Shown: positions 36,461 through 45,416 of the stretch, piece after piece
Layout of the letters: the number at the start of each line of letters is the position of its first letter
Position numbering within the stretch: position 1 is the first letter of the stretch
Origin: an uncultured Eubacteriales bacterium
GTDB taxonomy: Bacteria; Bacillota; Clostridia; Lachnospirales; Lachnospiraceae
Length of the DNA stretch: 64,000 nucleotides
Direction of reading: 5' to 3'
Assembly (NCBI GenBank): GCA_900317515.1
Contig: ONHA01000006.1
Span: 27,518-91,517 of the forward strand
Notes under the pieces: generated by a model
What the model saw: the letters and a program-made list of their open reading frames with translations, nothing else
Told to the model about the DNA's origin: nothing
Database searches by the model: none
Program-made: the position numbers and the translations under genes

Positions 36461-37468
36461 ATGCAGAAAGGTTATGATTATTCAATCTCTTTCATGCGAG
36501 TTTGTGCAATGCTGTTTATAATGATTTGCCATTTGGGGAGTCATTTTAAATTAACTGCCATAGGCCAGTTTTTTAATATAGGGGTTCCTATTTTTTTTCT
36601 GGTCTCGGGTTATTTGTATGGTGATAAGGATATAAAGGACATCAAGAATTGGATTAAACAGAGGGCGATTCGATTATATGTTCCGTTGTTGCTCTGGGGA
36701 ATCATAATGACAGCAGCAATGGTTGTACGTGGTAATCAAATCCCATCTTTTAAGGAATATATCTTCTTTCTTCTGAATTTGCACGGGCTAAATTTTATTT
36801 TCTATAGGATGAAAGATCTTGCGATGGGACCGTGGTTTTTCACAGTAATAATGGTTTGTTATTTAATGACAGCATTATACTTTATAGTCAGGAAGCATTT
36901 TAAGAATTTAGATAAAAGCCTGTTTTATTATGGAGGCATAATCCCGCTGGCAGGATTCATTATTTTGGTTTATCTGGGTGTAAACTTAAGTGGTCTTCTT
37001 TGCTATATGATAGGCTTTGGCCTGAAGAAAAGGGCACTTTTGTCCAAAAAGCGACCACGTAATATTTATGTATCTGTGATAGTGTTTATACTTACCATAA
37101 ACATATGGTTGATTTCCAGACGATTTATTGATGGGACGATTTTCTATAATCAGATAATTGCTCCAATGTCACATGTCTTAATTGCAGTAGCTTTTTTCAT
37201 CGGAGTTAAATGGTTATTTGATCAGATCCCCAAACCTTTAAACATAATTGTGTCCAGTAAAATCTTTAGATGGATAGATAAAATATCAATCTTTGTATAT
37301 GTTTGTCATGACTGGTATTTAGATCCATTATTTGTTGATGTCTTTGCGCTCAACTTACCTATCATATGGAGCATTTTGATATTCTTCCTTCTTGCATTTA
37401 TTACAGCCTCCGGGATGTCATTAATTGGAGAGGGGATTACGAAGGGTCTTAAAAAAGTGGCAGCATAA
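36461..37468 (+). CDS. Membrane acyltransferase, acyltransferase-3 family
   Basis: A 335-residue protein with about ten membrane helices. The N-terminus YDYSISFMRVCAMLFIMICH carries the family's Arg and His before and within the first helix, and FFNIGVPIFFLVSGYLYG follows as expected. These enzymes O-acetylate or succinylate sugars of surface polysaccharides using cytoplasmic acyl-CoA or lipid-linked donors. GGAGG lies 9 bases before the ATG. It probably decorates the repeat unit before or during export. Strongly AT-rich. Confidence 0.88.
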   Translation: MQKGYDYSISFMRVCAMLFIMICHLGSHFKLTAIGQFFNIGVPIFFLVSGYLYGDKDIKDIKNWIKQRAIRLYVPLLLWGIIMTAAMVVRGNQIPSFKEYIFFLLNLHGLNFIFYRMKDLAMGPWFFTVIMVCYLMTALYFIVRKHFKNLDKSLFYYGGIIPLAGFIILVYLGVNLSGLLCYMIGFGLKKRALLSKKRPRNIYVSVIVFILTINIWLISRRFIDGTIFYNQIIAPMSHVLIAVAFFIGVKWLFDQIPKPLNIIVSSKIFRWIDKISIFVYVCHDWYLDPLFVDVFALNLPIIWSILIFFLLAFITASGMSLIGEGITKGLKKVAA

Positions 37469-37496
37469 TATGAAACTGTACGAGGAATAGTGAAAG

Positions 37497-38492
37497 ATGA
37501 TTTCTATAATAATTCCTGTATACAATTTAGAAGATAATATAGAAAATTGCTTGAATTCTGTTTGTCAACAAACCTTTAGGGATATTGAGATAATTGTTGT
37601 TAACGATGGTTCGACAGACTGTACACTTGAAGTTTGTGATAAAATCGCCGCTCGGGATTCGCGCATACACGTTATTACGCAGGAGAATAAGGGAGTTTCT
37701 GTTGCGAGAAATACAGGAATCAGAGTCGCACAGGGTGAGTACATAATGTTCGTTGACGGGGATGATATAATTTCTCCTTGGTGTGTTGAGCATCTGCTGA
37801 GTTACTTTAACGGAGATACCGTGGCGGTTATCGGAGACAGTGCACGAATCAGGACATATGAATACTCTTTTGAGAAGGGGGAACACTCAGAACGCTCTAT
37901 TACCTGTGCAGATAGCCTGAAGTTACTGATAGAAGGCAGATTCCCAATCGGCGTATGGGCAATACTTTTTCGCAGAGAATGTGTCGTAAAGATCAGATTC
38001 CCGGAGAAGATTAGGCATAATGAGGATAAGTATTTTCTGTTTCAGTTTTTGATGGCTAATCAAAATAAAAACCTAATACGAACTTCTGAGAAAGTATATG
38101 GCTATTATGTACGTGAATCTTCAGTAACAAAAGCTAAATGGAATGGGTCGACAGATGTTGTGAAGGTGGCGGATAAAATTCTCTCTGTGGTGGAGGACAC
38201 AAAACCGGAATTGGCTGAAATAGCTAAGCTGGCGGCACAGGGGGCACGCCTTCAACTACTCAAGGACATTGTACTTGCGGAGAACAACCAAAGAAATAAG
38301 GTTCTTTATAAAAAGTATAGACGAGAAGTGTTGGCAGCTGGTTTTCCTAAGGCCTCCGGAACGCGTGCTAAGACAATGTATGCAGCGCTCTTTCTGGGAA
38401 GACGGACATATACCGGACTGGTAAAGCTATATTATAAACTTTATTCGGAAGATCGTAGATTTAAAGTTAATGAAGCTCAGACAAGTCTTTGA
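37497..38492 (+). CDS. GT2-family glycosyltransferase (copy a)
   Basis: A 331-residue GT-A enzyme: SIIIPVYNLEDNIENCLNSV at the start, VVNDGSTDCT (UDP-binding), GVSVARNTGI, and the metal-binding FVDGDDIIS. The C-terminal 65 residues (ENNQRNKVLYKKYRREVLAA to the end) recur almost intact in a truncated fragment at 41665-41896, showing that this gene once had a second copy. It should add one sugar to the lipid-linked repeat. The start ATG at 37497 follows a GAGGAATAGTGAA ribosome site. Confidence 0.9.
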   Translation: MISIIIPVYNLEDNIENCLNSVCQQTFRDIEIIVVNDGSTDCTLEVCDKIAARDSRIHVITQENKGVSVARNTGIRVAQGEYIMFVDGDDIISPWCVEHLLSYFNGDTVAVIGDSARIRTYEYSFEKGEHSERSITCADSLKLLIEGRFPIGVWAILFRRECVVKIRFPEKIRHNEDKYFLFQFLMANQNKNLIRTSEKVYGYYVRESSVTKAKWNGSTDVVKVADKILSVVEDTKPELAEIAKLAAQGARLQLLKDIVLAENNQRNKVLYKKYRREVLAAGFPKASGTRAKTMYAALFLGRRTYTGLVKLYYKLYSEDRRFKVNEAQTSL

Positions 38493-38715
38493 ATGATTTT
38501 ACCGGGGATGTGGAATGTTAAAGAAGCTGAAAAAATAAACATTAGGATAGTAGTATCGCTTTTGAAATTTGTGCTGGTTTTCCCGGCTGCATTTGTGGTG
38601 CGTTTTTTAGCTCTGAGGTTTGGATTGTAACGGAGAGATCGAATCAGGCGCGAGATAACGGCTATGTTTTTTTCTTATGTAAGGCAACATCACCCGGAAA
38701 GAAAAATCTATTATA
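38493..38715. other. Degenerate spacer between two GT2 genes
   Basis: About 220 bases without an intact gene. One broken frame (about 38541-38629) reads VVSLLKFVLVFPAAFVVRFL and ends ALRFGL-stop, which looks like a hydrophobic C-terminal remnant of a lost protein. No promoter or terminator is convincing. Confidence 0.4.
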
Positions 38716-39614
38716 TTGGAGAAGGATACCCCCACTCTATCGATAATAGTTCCTATACATAATGTCGAGAAGGAACTGGGAAAATGTATAAATAGTATTT
38801 TACAACAGACATATACAGATTTCGAATGCCTGATTGTCTATGACGAGTCTACGGATAGAAGTAAAGAAATCGCTGTAAGATTTACTGAGCAAGATTCTAG
38901 AGTGCGTCTGATAAATCAAAAATGGGGGGAGTAAGTAAAGCAAGAAATAATGGAATAAAGGAAGCTCGCGGGAGATACATAGGGTTCGTAGATGGAGATG
39001 ACTTTATAGAGCTAGATATGTATGCAACTCTTATTGAGATGATAGAGCGATTCCAGGCAGACATTAGCTGCTGTAATATTGACTATTGTCGGGAAGATGG
39101 AGTTTTTGAAGAGCATGCTGTCAGAAATATACCTGAAGTTATGTCAAGAGAAGAATTCATGGCTCATATTTTCGACAGACCAAAAACCATTATGGGATAT
39201 GGAGTAAATAAATTATATAGAAGAGAATTGATTAAAGACCTGTTTAATGAAAATCATAAAATGTGCGAAGATATGGAATTCCTTGTTAATTATTGTATGA
39301 GTATAAAAACGGCAACGTATGTAAATCGTCCGTTCTACCATGTATATGTGAGAAAAAGCAGTGCATCTCGAAATGTTCAAAAAGATCCATCAGATGAGCT
39401 GAGTATAAGGGCTTCGTTTATACCAATGTTGGAGACGATGAGCAAGCGGCTGCGAGATATTTCGGAAGCAGATTTTTTGGATGCCTGCTTGCTATATGAT
39501 AAATCAAAGGAAATACTGAAAAAGTATATGAAGGCTAATCGGCATAAGGTTTGGGTAAATAAAGAGTTTACACTGAAATTTAAAATAAAGTGTTCACTGG
39601 TGGGATTATTTTAG
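38716..39614 (+). pseudogene. GT2-family glycosyltransferase (copy b), frameshifted
   Basis: Two overlapping frames together make one GT2 protein of about 300 residues. The first (38716-38934, TTG start) has LSIIVPIHNVEKELGKCINS and ends INQKWGE-stop; the second, from 38922, continues GGVSKARNNGIKEARGRYIG with FVDGDD and the rest of the domain. The break lies at AAAAATGGGGGGA (38918-38930), where a one-base change restores INQK-GGVSKARNNG. It is closely similar to the intact GT2 at 42989-43924 (shared IFDRP, NKL and CEDMEFLV-type segments). This may be an inactivated gene, a phase-variable one with a G6 tract, or a sequencing error. Confidence 0.75.
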
Positions 39615-39722
39615 AATTAATATGTGAGATGACTTTTTGAAGGTGGTATTCTACATAAAATATATTTCTATTTGCATTTATGGATTTATAAATCCTAATA
39701 GTGGAGGGGTGTCTTATAAAAG

Positions 39723-41219
39723 GTGGATGGTAAAAAAGGAATTAAAAACATATTCTACGGCGTAATCGCGCAAGCAATTACGATTATTCTGGGGATCATT
39801 ATTCCCAGGCTCGTTTTAGTCAATCTGGGGTCGGAGGCGAATGGTCTTCTGACCTCTGTTAATAATATTCTGACATATATGTCACTGCTGGAAGCCGGCG
39901 TTGGGACTGCAACCCAGCAGGCACTTTATGAACCGGTTGCCGAGCAAAAGCATCATGATATTAACAGAATTATGGCGGCAACGCATTATTTTTATAAACG
40001 CACCGGTTATGTATACACGGCGATAGTAATACTAGTGTCGGTCGTGTACACCTTATTTGTGAACAGCGATATTCCTAAAATGTCAGTCTTTCTGGTTGTA
40101 CTGCTGACAGGGCTTTCAGGCGTATTGAGTTATTTCTTTCAGGGTAAGTACAGGATACTCCTGACGGCAGAGGGAAAAGGATATATCCTTACCAATATCG
40201 GAACGATTAGAACGATAGGCGCGAGTCTGACGAAAGCCGTGCTTTTGATTTGCGGCTTTAACGTTGTGGCAGTACAGACGTCTTACTTTATTTATAATTT
40301 TATTCAAATGCTGGTAATTGTTGTATACATGCGCCGGCATTACAAATGGATTGATCTGTCCGTAGAACCGGCGTTTGAAGCACTCGCTCAAAAGAATGCT
40401 GTTTTAGTACACCAAATATCGGGGTTGATTTTTAACAATACGGATGTATTGCTGCTGACATTTTTTGCTTCTCTGAAAGTGGTAAGTGTGTACTCGCTTT
40501 ACGCTTTGATATTTGGGTATGTAAAGACGGTAGCGGTTATCCTCTCTGAAAGCTTTATCTATGCATTGGGACAATCATATCATGACCGTAAGCGGTTTAT
40601 GCCGATGTTTGACGCATATGAAGTTTATAACATGGCGCTGACGTTTACTTTATTCTGCATAGCTAAAATATTTATATTGCCATTTTTAACTTTATATACA
40701 CAGGGAGTTACGGACATACAATATATTGATAAGCTTCTTCCGTGGCTGTTTGCTGCATTCTACTTGCTGCATAATGCCAGGAATTCCTCCGCGCATGTAA
40801 TTAATTTTGCGCAGCATTTTGAAAAAACGAAATGGAGATCGGTATTAGAATCAGTCATAAATTTGACGGTATCCATTTTGGCAGTGCATAGATGGGGAAT
40901 TTATGGCGTTTTGATTGGGACAATCGCAGCGCTTTTGTATCGGGCGAATGATATGATTCTTTATGCATCAAAATTGCTGCAGAGGTCGCCGCTTGTCACA
41001 TATAGGCGATGGTTTGTGAACATCGTCATTTTTGTCTTTCTTGATGCGGTATTTTCAAAGATTAACCTTTCGGCTGCCGGCTATTTACAGATGGTAGTCA
41101 AGGCGGCAGGCGTTTCCATATGTGTTTCGGCAGTGTTTGCTGTGGTAAATATGATTTTTGAAAAAGATGCGGTGTGGTATGGAATTAGGGTGATAAAGCG
41201 AACCTTGAGAAGACGATAG
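39723..41219 (+). CDS. Wzx-type polysaccharide flippase
   Basis: A 498-residue protein with about 12-14 membrane helices of the polysaccharide transporter (MOP) superfamily: IKNIFYGVIAQAITIILGII as the first helix, LVNLGSEANGLLTSVNNILT and FFQGKYRILLTAEGKGYI as family loops. It should flip undecaprenyl-linked repeat units for polymerisation. The start is GTG at 39723; the nearest clear ribosome site, GTGGAGGGG, is somewhat far (about 14 bases), so the start is not certain. A decayed second copy of its middle and end lies at 43927-44290. Confidence 0.9.
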   Translation: MDGKKGIKNIFYGVIAQAITIILGIIIPRLVLVNLGSEANGLLTSVNNILTYMSLLEAGVGTATQQALYEPVAEQKHHDINRIMAATHYFYKRTGYVYTAIVILVSVVYTLFVNSDIPKMSVFLVVLLTGLSGVLSYFFQGKYRILLTAEGKGYILTNIGTIRTIGASLTKAVLLICGFNVVAVQTSYFIYNFIQMLVIVVYMRRHYKWIDLSVEPAFEALAQKNAVLVHQISGLIFNNTDVLLLTFFASLKVVSVYSLYALIFGYVKTVAVILSESFIYALGQSYHDRKRFMPMFDAYEVYNMALTFTLFCIAKIFILPFLTLYTQGVTDIQYIDKLLPWLFAAFYLLHNARNSSAHVINFAQHFEKTKWRSVLESVINLTVSILAVHRWGIYGVLIGTIAALLYRANDMILYASKLLQRSPLVTYRRWFVNIVIFVFLDAVFSKINLSAAGYLQMVVKAAGVSICVSAVFAVVNMIFEKDAVWYGIRVIKRTLRRR

Positions 41220-41545
41220 ATAATATGGTATGAGTAGCTATGCTTAAGCAGGGCAAAGATGGTTGTTATGTTTGACTGGGTGGATATAATGGAGAGCTCT
41301 CTTATTCACCTGAGTGGCAAAGTCCGCGAATCGGATTTCTTGAATTGAGCTAGTACAAGTGGTGAAGAAGGCTAGAATCCCAGAAAGATAATTTTATGGA
41401 AGATTTTATTATGATTCTTATGGTTTGGAGCTTTTTAAAAGATGCGAAGAATTATATGGATTACAACAAAACCACTTAGCTAAATCGTGGTATAAAATGA
41501 TACGGGGGCGACGGACAGTTTTTTTGACGCACTTCGATCAGAAGT
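41220..41545. other. Degenerate DNA, no intact gene
   Basis: About 325 bases of broken sequence. One stretch from about 41398 reads GRFYYDSYGLELFKRCEELY and then GLQQNHLAKSWYKMIRGRRT before losing frame, which looks like a remnant of a protein I cannot identify. No terminal repeats of an insertion sequence were found. Confidence 0.4.
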
Positions 41546-41896
41546 TTGAGCTTGGCGTACGTCTTTCATCTCAGGCAACGGTGCAGTAAAGTTCAAGCAG
41601 GATTCGGCTGGAATGATCTCCGGTGCCCTGGCTGGATGATCCACCTGAATGTCGAGGAGATTTTGTATGTACAGGCAGAGAGCAATCAGAGAAACAAAGC
41701 GCTTTATAAAAAGTACAGGAGAGAAGTGTTAGCGGTAGAGTTTATGAAAGCAGCTGTAGTTTATATGAAGGTGGTGTGTGTGGCGCTGCAATCGGGGATA
41801 TGGGCATTTACAGGTCTTACTAAGCTCTATTATAGATCGTATTCGGAAGATCGAAGGGTTAAGGTGAATGAAGTGATTGGCGGAAGCCAGAAATAA
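41546..41896 (+). pseudogene. Truncated GT2 remnant, C-terminus of copy a
   Basis: From about 41665 the frame reads AESNQRNKALYKKYRREVLA, then a divergent stretch, then GLTKLYYRSYSEDRRVKVNE. This aligns with the last 65 residues of the GT2 at 37497-38492 (AENNQRNKVLYKKYRREVLA and GLVKLYYKLYSEDRRFKVNE). Nothing before residue 40 resembles a glycosyltransferase, so the catalytic domain is gone. It sits just before the Stealth gene and marks a recombination scar. Confidence 0.8.
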
Positions 41897-41915
41897 CAGA
41901 AAGGGAGTGCGTGAA

Positions 41916-42926
41916 ATGGATATAGACTTTGTCGTTTTATGGGTTGACGGTAATGATCCGGTCTGGCAGACGGAGAAGGCCAGATTTTCACCTGAGAAAG
42001 TGACGGATGCAAATGATGATAAACGCTACCGAGACTGGGGATTGATGAGGTATTGGTTTCGTGCCGTAGAAAAATACGCGCCTTGGGTGAGAACGGTACA
42101 CTTTGTGACCTGGGGTCACATTCCCTCGTTTTTAAATGTTCATAGCCCAAAGCTGCATATCGTGCGGCATGAAGACTATATGCCTTCGGAGTGGCTTCCA
42201 ACCTTCAGTTCACATTCGCTGGAAATGAACATTCATCGTATACCCGGTCTGGCAGAACATTTTGTTTACTTTAACGATGACATGTTTCTCACGCGGCCGA
42301 TGAAGAAAACTGATTTTTTCAGGAAGGGAATGCCCTGTACTGATTTTGGTGAAATACCGTTTGGGTTTGTGGGCAAAACAGAGGTTTGGCAGCTCTCGGC
42401 GGCAAATGATCTGGGAATCATTAATAAGTGGTTCAACAAGGCAAAAGCAGAACGTAAAAACCCATGTAAATATTATAATTTAAAATATACCTGGTATGAC
42501 AACCTCCGCAGTTTTTTTATGTATCTGCTTTTTCCTAACTATTTTACAGGCTTTAAAAATTTCCATTCGCCGGCTGCATATTGTAAAAGTACATTTATAG
42601 AGCTGTGGGAAAAAGAGCCGGAACTTTTGAGCAGAACATCCATGCATAAATTTCGTGACCGTGAAGACGTGAATCAATGGCTGGCTCTTTGGTGGCAGAT
42701 CGCAAGCGGGAAATTTGAGCCTCGAAGAATTAATGCGGGGGTATATTTTATTTCCAAAGATACTATTGATGAAATCTGTCTGGTCATAAAAACGCGCAAG
42801 CATGAGATGATTTGCTTGAATGACAATGCAGAACTGCAAGACTATGAATTCCTGTCAGCAAAATTGCCAGATGCGTTTGAAAAGGTTTTGCCGGAAAAAA
42901 GTCAATTCGAGATGTCTGAGGGATGA
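41916..42926 (+). CDS. Stealth-family sugar-phosphate transferase
   Basis: A 336-residue protein with the conserved regions of Stealth proteins: CR1 DFVVLWVDGNDPVW at the N-terminus, CR2 from YRDWGLMRYWFRAVEKYAPW to HFVYFNDDMFLTRP, CR3 around MHKFRDREDVNQWLALWW, and a CR4-like MICLNDN near the end. Members are hexose-1-phosphate transferases that build phosphodiester-linked capsules and are related to GlcNAc-1-phosphotransferase. It implies that the polymer, or a version of it, contains a phosphodiester. AAAGGGAG lies before ATG 41916; the codons between 41877 and that ATG are not counted. Confidence 0.92.
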   Translation: MDIDFVVLWVDGNDPVWQTEKARFSPEKVTDANDDKRYRDWGLMRYWFRAVEKYAPWVRTVHFVTWGHIPSFLNVHSPKLHIVRHEDYMPSEWLPTFSSHSLEMNIHRIPGLAEHFVYFNDDMFLTRPMKKTDFFRKGMPCTDFGEIPFGFVGKTEVWQLSAANDLGIINKWFNKAKAERKNPCKYYNLKYTWYDNLRSFFMYLLFPNYFTGFKNFHSPAAYCKSTFIELWEKEPELLSRTSMHKFRDREDVNQWLALWWQIASGKFEPRRINAGVYFISKDTIDEICLVIKTRKHEMICLNDNAELQDYEFLSAKLPDAFEKVLPEKSQFEMSEG

Positions 42927-42988
42927 CGCAGTGTGTCAAATCCGGCAAGATGCAAACCGAATTGTAATTACTTGAAGAAAGGTATGGT

Positions 42989-43924
42989 ATGTTGACATTA
43001 AGCGTGATTGTGCCTGTTTATAACACAGAGGAATATCTGGAGGAATGCATTAAAAGTATATTAATGCAATCCTTTAAAGACTTTGAACTTATCATCGTAA
43101 ATGACGGCTCTACCGATGGCTCTTCAGCAATCATCAACAAGTATGCAGCAACAGACTCCAGAATAGTTGTGATTGATACGGTTAATAAAGGCGTCAGTAA
43201 TGCCCGGAATTTGGGCCTGCAGGCAGCAAAGGGAACCTATGTGGGTTTTGTTGACTCGGATGATACGATTGAGCCTGATATGTATCAGAAATTAATAGAC
43301 AGCATACGGGCCGCTGATTCAGAAATGGCGTGCTGCCTGGTAGAATGGGTGAATGTTGGACCCGGTTCGAACAGAATCATAAAAATACCGTCAGTTATTG
43401 ACAATAAAGAGTTCATTACCCGCATTTTTGATCGGCCGCCAACCGTATATAGCAGCGTGTGGAACAAATTGTTTTTAAGGGACAGAATCACAGAAATATT
43501 TGACACGAACCTGATCATGGATGAGGATACAAGATTTCTGGTTCATTATTCTATGAAGGTCGAACGGGTTTCATTTTTAGAGTATGTTGGCTATCACTAT
43601 AATCGGAATGATTTAAGCCTTACCAAGAGAGATGCAGGGAATATTGCAGTAAGACTGCCGGCAAGACGGGTACTGATAGAAGAAATAGAACTATATTCCG
43701 AAGAGATATTCAAGGCAGCTGAAGAAAACTTTTTGGACAGCTGCTGCTGCGGAGTGGCCACCGCGTTAAATAATCGAAAAACGAATTATTATCACATCGC
43801 TAAAAAAGAATTATTGATGTATGTCAGAAAACATTCGGGACATATCCTGCTAAATCACGCGATCTCCTGGAAACTGAAACTTGTTATAGGTTTCAGAATT
43901 GTTCAGTGTCTGCTGATTAAATAA
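42989..43924 (+). CDS. GT2-family glycosyltransferase (intact copy b')
   Basis: A 311-residue GT-A enzyme with LSVIVPVYNTEEYLEECIKS, IIVNDGSTDGSSAI, KGVSNARNLGLQAAKGTYVG and the metal site FVDSDDTIEPDMY. It is the intact relative of the frameshifted gene at 38716-39614, sharing the unusual IFDRPPTVYSSVWNKLF-type region. AGAAAGG precedes ATG 42989. The decayed wzx fragment follows 2 bases after the stop, reproducing the GT2-wzx order of the upstream block. Confidence 0.9.
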   Translation: MLTLSVIVPVYNTEEYLEECIKSILMQSFKDFELIIVNDGSTDGSSAIINKYAATDSRIVVIDTVNKGVSNARNLGLQAAKGTYVGFVDSDDTIEPDMYQKLIDSIRAADSEMACCLVEWVNVGPGSNRIIKIPSVIDNKEFITRIFDRPPTVYSSVWNKLFLRDRITEIFDTNLIMDEDTRFLVHYSMKVERVSFLEYVGYHYNRNDLSLTKRDAGNIAVRLPARRVLIEEIELYSEEIFKAAEENFLDSCCCGVATALNNRKTNYYHIAKKELLMYVRKHSGHILLNHAISWKLKLVIGFRIVQCLLIK

Positions 43925-43926
43925 AT

Positions 43927-44290
43927 TTGATTTTATATACGAAGAATGCTGTATACGGACAGATTGGTTTGTACGGAAGGATAAAATATTGGATTCAGGT
44001 TTTTTTAGTAGTGCTCATGTCCGGTTTGTCAGGAGTGATCAGCTATTATTTTCAGGGGAAGTTTCGCCTTTTGTTGACAGCTGAGGGAAAGAAATATATC
44101 ATAACCGGAATAAACACCGCTACACACGTCGGAGTCAGTATCTTTAAGGCGGTTGTTCTCCTCGCAGGCGGCAGCAGTGATAGCTGTTTTTATTTGCACC
44201 AACTGGATGTTTAACAGAGATGCAGCGAAAAATGCTGTTCAGTATATTAGCCGTAATGTAAAGGAAAGGCTGAAAAAGCATGATGCCTGA
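43927..44290 (+). pseudogene. Decayed wzx flippase fragment
   Basis: The frame from 43927 includes FLVVLMSGLSGVISYYFQGK and FRLLLTAEGKKYIITGINTA, aligning with residues around 120-160 of the intact flippase at 39723 (FLVVLLTGLSGVLSYFFQGK). After a frame change near 44180 the sequence reads FICTNWMFNRDAAKNAVQYI and ends SRNVKERLKKHDA-stop at 44290, resembling a flippase C-terminus. So the middle and tail survive with a large internal deletion and frameshift. Non-functional. Confidence 0.82.
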
Positions 44291-45287
44291 AATCTCGATA
44301 ATTGTCCCTGTTTATAAAGTTGAAAACTATCTTTGCGAATGCATCGACAGTATACTGGAACAATCTTTTACTGATTATGAATTGATCTTGATTGATGATG
44401 GGAGCCCGGATCGATGCGGAGATATCTGCGAGGAGTATGCCGCCAAAGATACTCGGATTAAGGTGATACATCAGAAAAACCAGGGGGTATCCGGCGCAAG
44501 AAATGTTGGTATAGAGAGCGCCTCGGGTAAATATATCACTTTTATAGACAGCGATGATGTCATAAAAGGCGATTATCTCCGGATCTTATATGATATCCTG
44601 ATAAAAGAAACAGCGAATATCTCCTGCTGCGGATTTAAAAAATTTACCGACAGATGCGAATTTGAGAAAACCGGACCGGAGAGCTCATATATTTGTATGA
44701 GCGGGCGAGAGGCTGCAATGGAGCAGATGATCATTCAGGAGTCGAGAAAAACAACAGTAATGCCCTGGGGAAAGCTGTACAATAAACAGTTATTTGATCA
44801 TATTCGGTTTCCTGTCGGAAGAATACATGAGGATGACGCCGTTACCCCGATTATTTTCAGCCGGGTCGAGAAAGTTGTTGTATGTTCAGAAGTCCTCTAT
44901 GGTTATCGAGTCAGAAAAGGGAGCAGTATGAGTGCTTCGTTCTCACTGCAAAGATATGACGTGATTAAAGCAATTGATGAATGCCTGGCGTATTTTAAAC
45001 AGCAGGGCGATAAAGAATTGGTGGAAGCCGCTTCAAAGCACAGGGCAGAAATGATTGCGTATTGCTCTTTGCTGGCCAGAAAAGCGGGAATTTATAAGAA
45101 GCTGCCGGAAGAATACAAAATGTCAAGGATTAAAGCGGTAAGATGTATGAAAGAGAATCTGTCTTATGGCGTTTACTCCTACAGGATGGTAAAGATTAAT
45201 CCCATATTTATTATCGGCGCTTATATCAGAAAGTTGAAATCGCTGTGCCCTTTAAAAACCCCAAAAGGGCAGTGCAAGGGAAGATGA
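44280..45287 (+). CDS. GT2-family glycosyltransferase
   Basis: A 335-residue GT-A enzyme: ISIIVPVYKVENYLCECIDS, LIDDGSPDRCGDI, NQGVSGARNVGIESASGKYI and the FIDSDDVIKGDYL metal site. Helical C-terminal 80 residues. Its 3' end has been duplicated: 46 bases (45135-45180) and 96 bases (45247-45342) reappear joined at 48642-48783. In the original order its TGA stop overlaps an ATG (45284, ATGA) that began the GT2-deacetylase gene now found at 48725. That downstream gene has been displaced by the exporter cassette. Confidence 0.9.
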   Translation: MMPEISIIVPVYKVENYLCECIDSILEQSFTDYELILIDDGSPDRCGDICEEYAAKDTRIKVIHQKNQGVSGARNVGIESASGKYITFIDSDDVIKGDYLRILYDILIKETANISCCGFKKFTDRCEFEKTGPESSYICMSGREAAMEQMIIQESRKTTVMPWGKLYNKQLFDHIRFPVGRIHEDDAVTPIIFSRVEKVVVCSEVLYGYRVRKGSSMSASFSLQRYDVIKAIDECLAYFKQQGDKELVEAASKHRAEMIAYCSLLARKAGIYKKLPEEYKMSRIKAVRCMKENLSYGVYSYRMVKINPIFIIGAYIRKLKSLCPLKTPKGQCKGR

Positions 45288-45342
45288 GGATAACAGAGGC
45301 AGACGAGATGGGAGCAACGGATAAGGAAAAACTCCATACAAG
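45135..45342 (+). repeat. Direct-repeat copy 1 of the exporter-cassette junction
   Basis: Two blocks, 45135-45180 (46 bp) and 45247-45342 (96 bp), are identical to 48642-48783 except that the second copy lacks the 66 bases between them. Copy 1 covers the end of the GT2 gene and the first 59 bases of a truncated copy of the GT2-deacetylase gene (MRITEADEMGATDKEKLHTS), after which the sequence departs. Confidence 0.92.
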
Positions 45343-45416
45343 TCAAGCTACAGGGAAACATCAATTGTCCACAGTATCTGAGTTGTATTGAACCACGATA
45401 TAAAAAGAAAGGAAAT

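Noticed and set aside
38716-39614. Programmed ribosomal frameshift in the GT2 gene
   Set aside because: The A5-T-G6 sequence is not a classic slippery heptamer with a downstream structure, and glycosyltransferases are not known to use it; pseudogene or phase variation is simpler.
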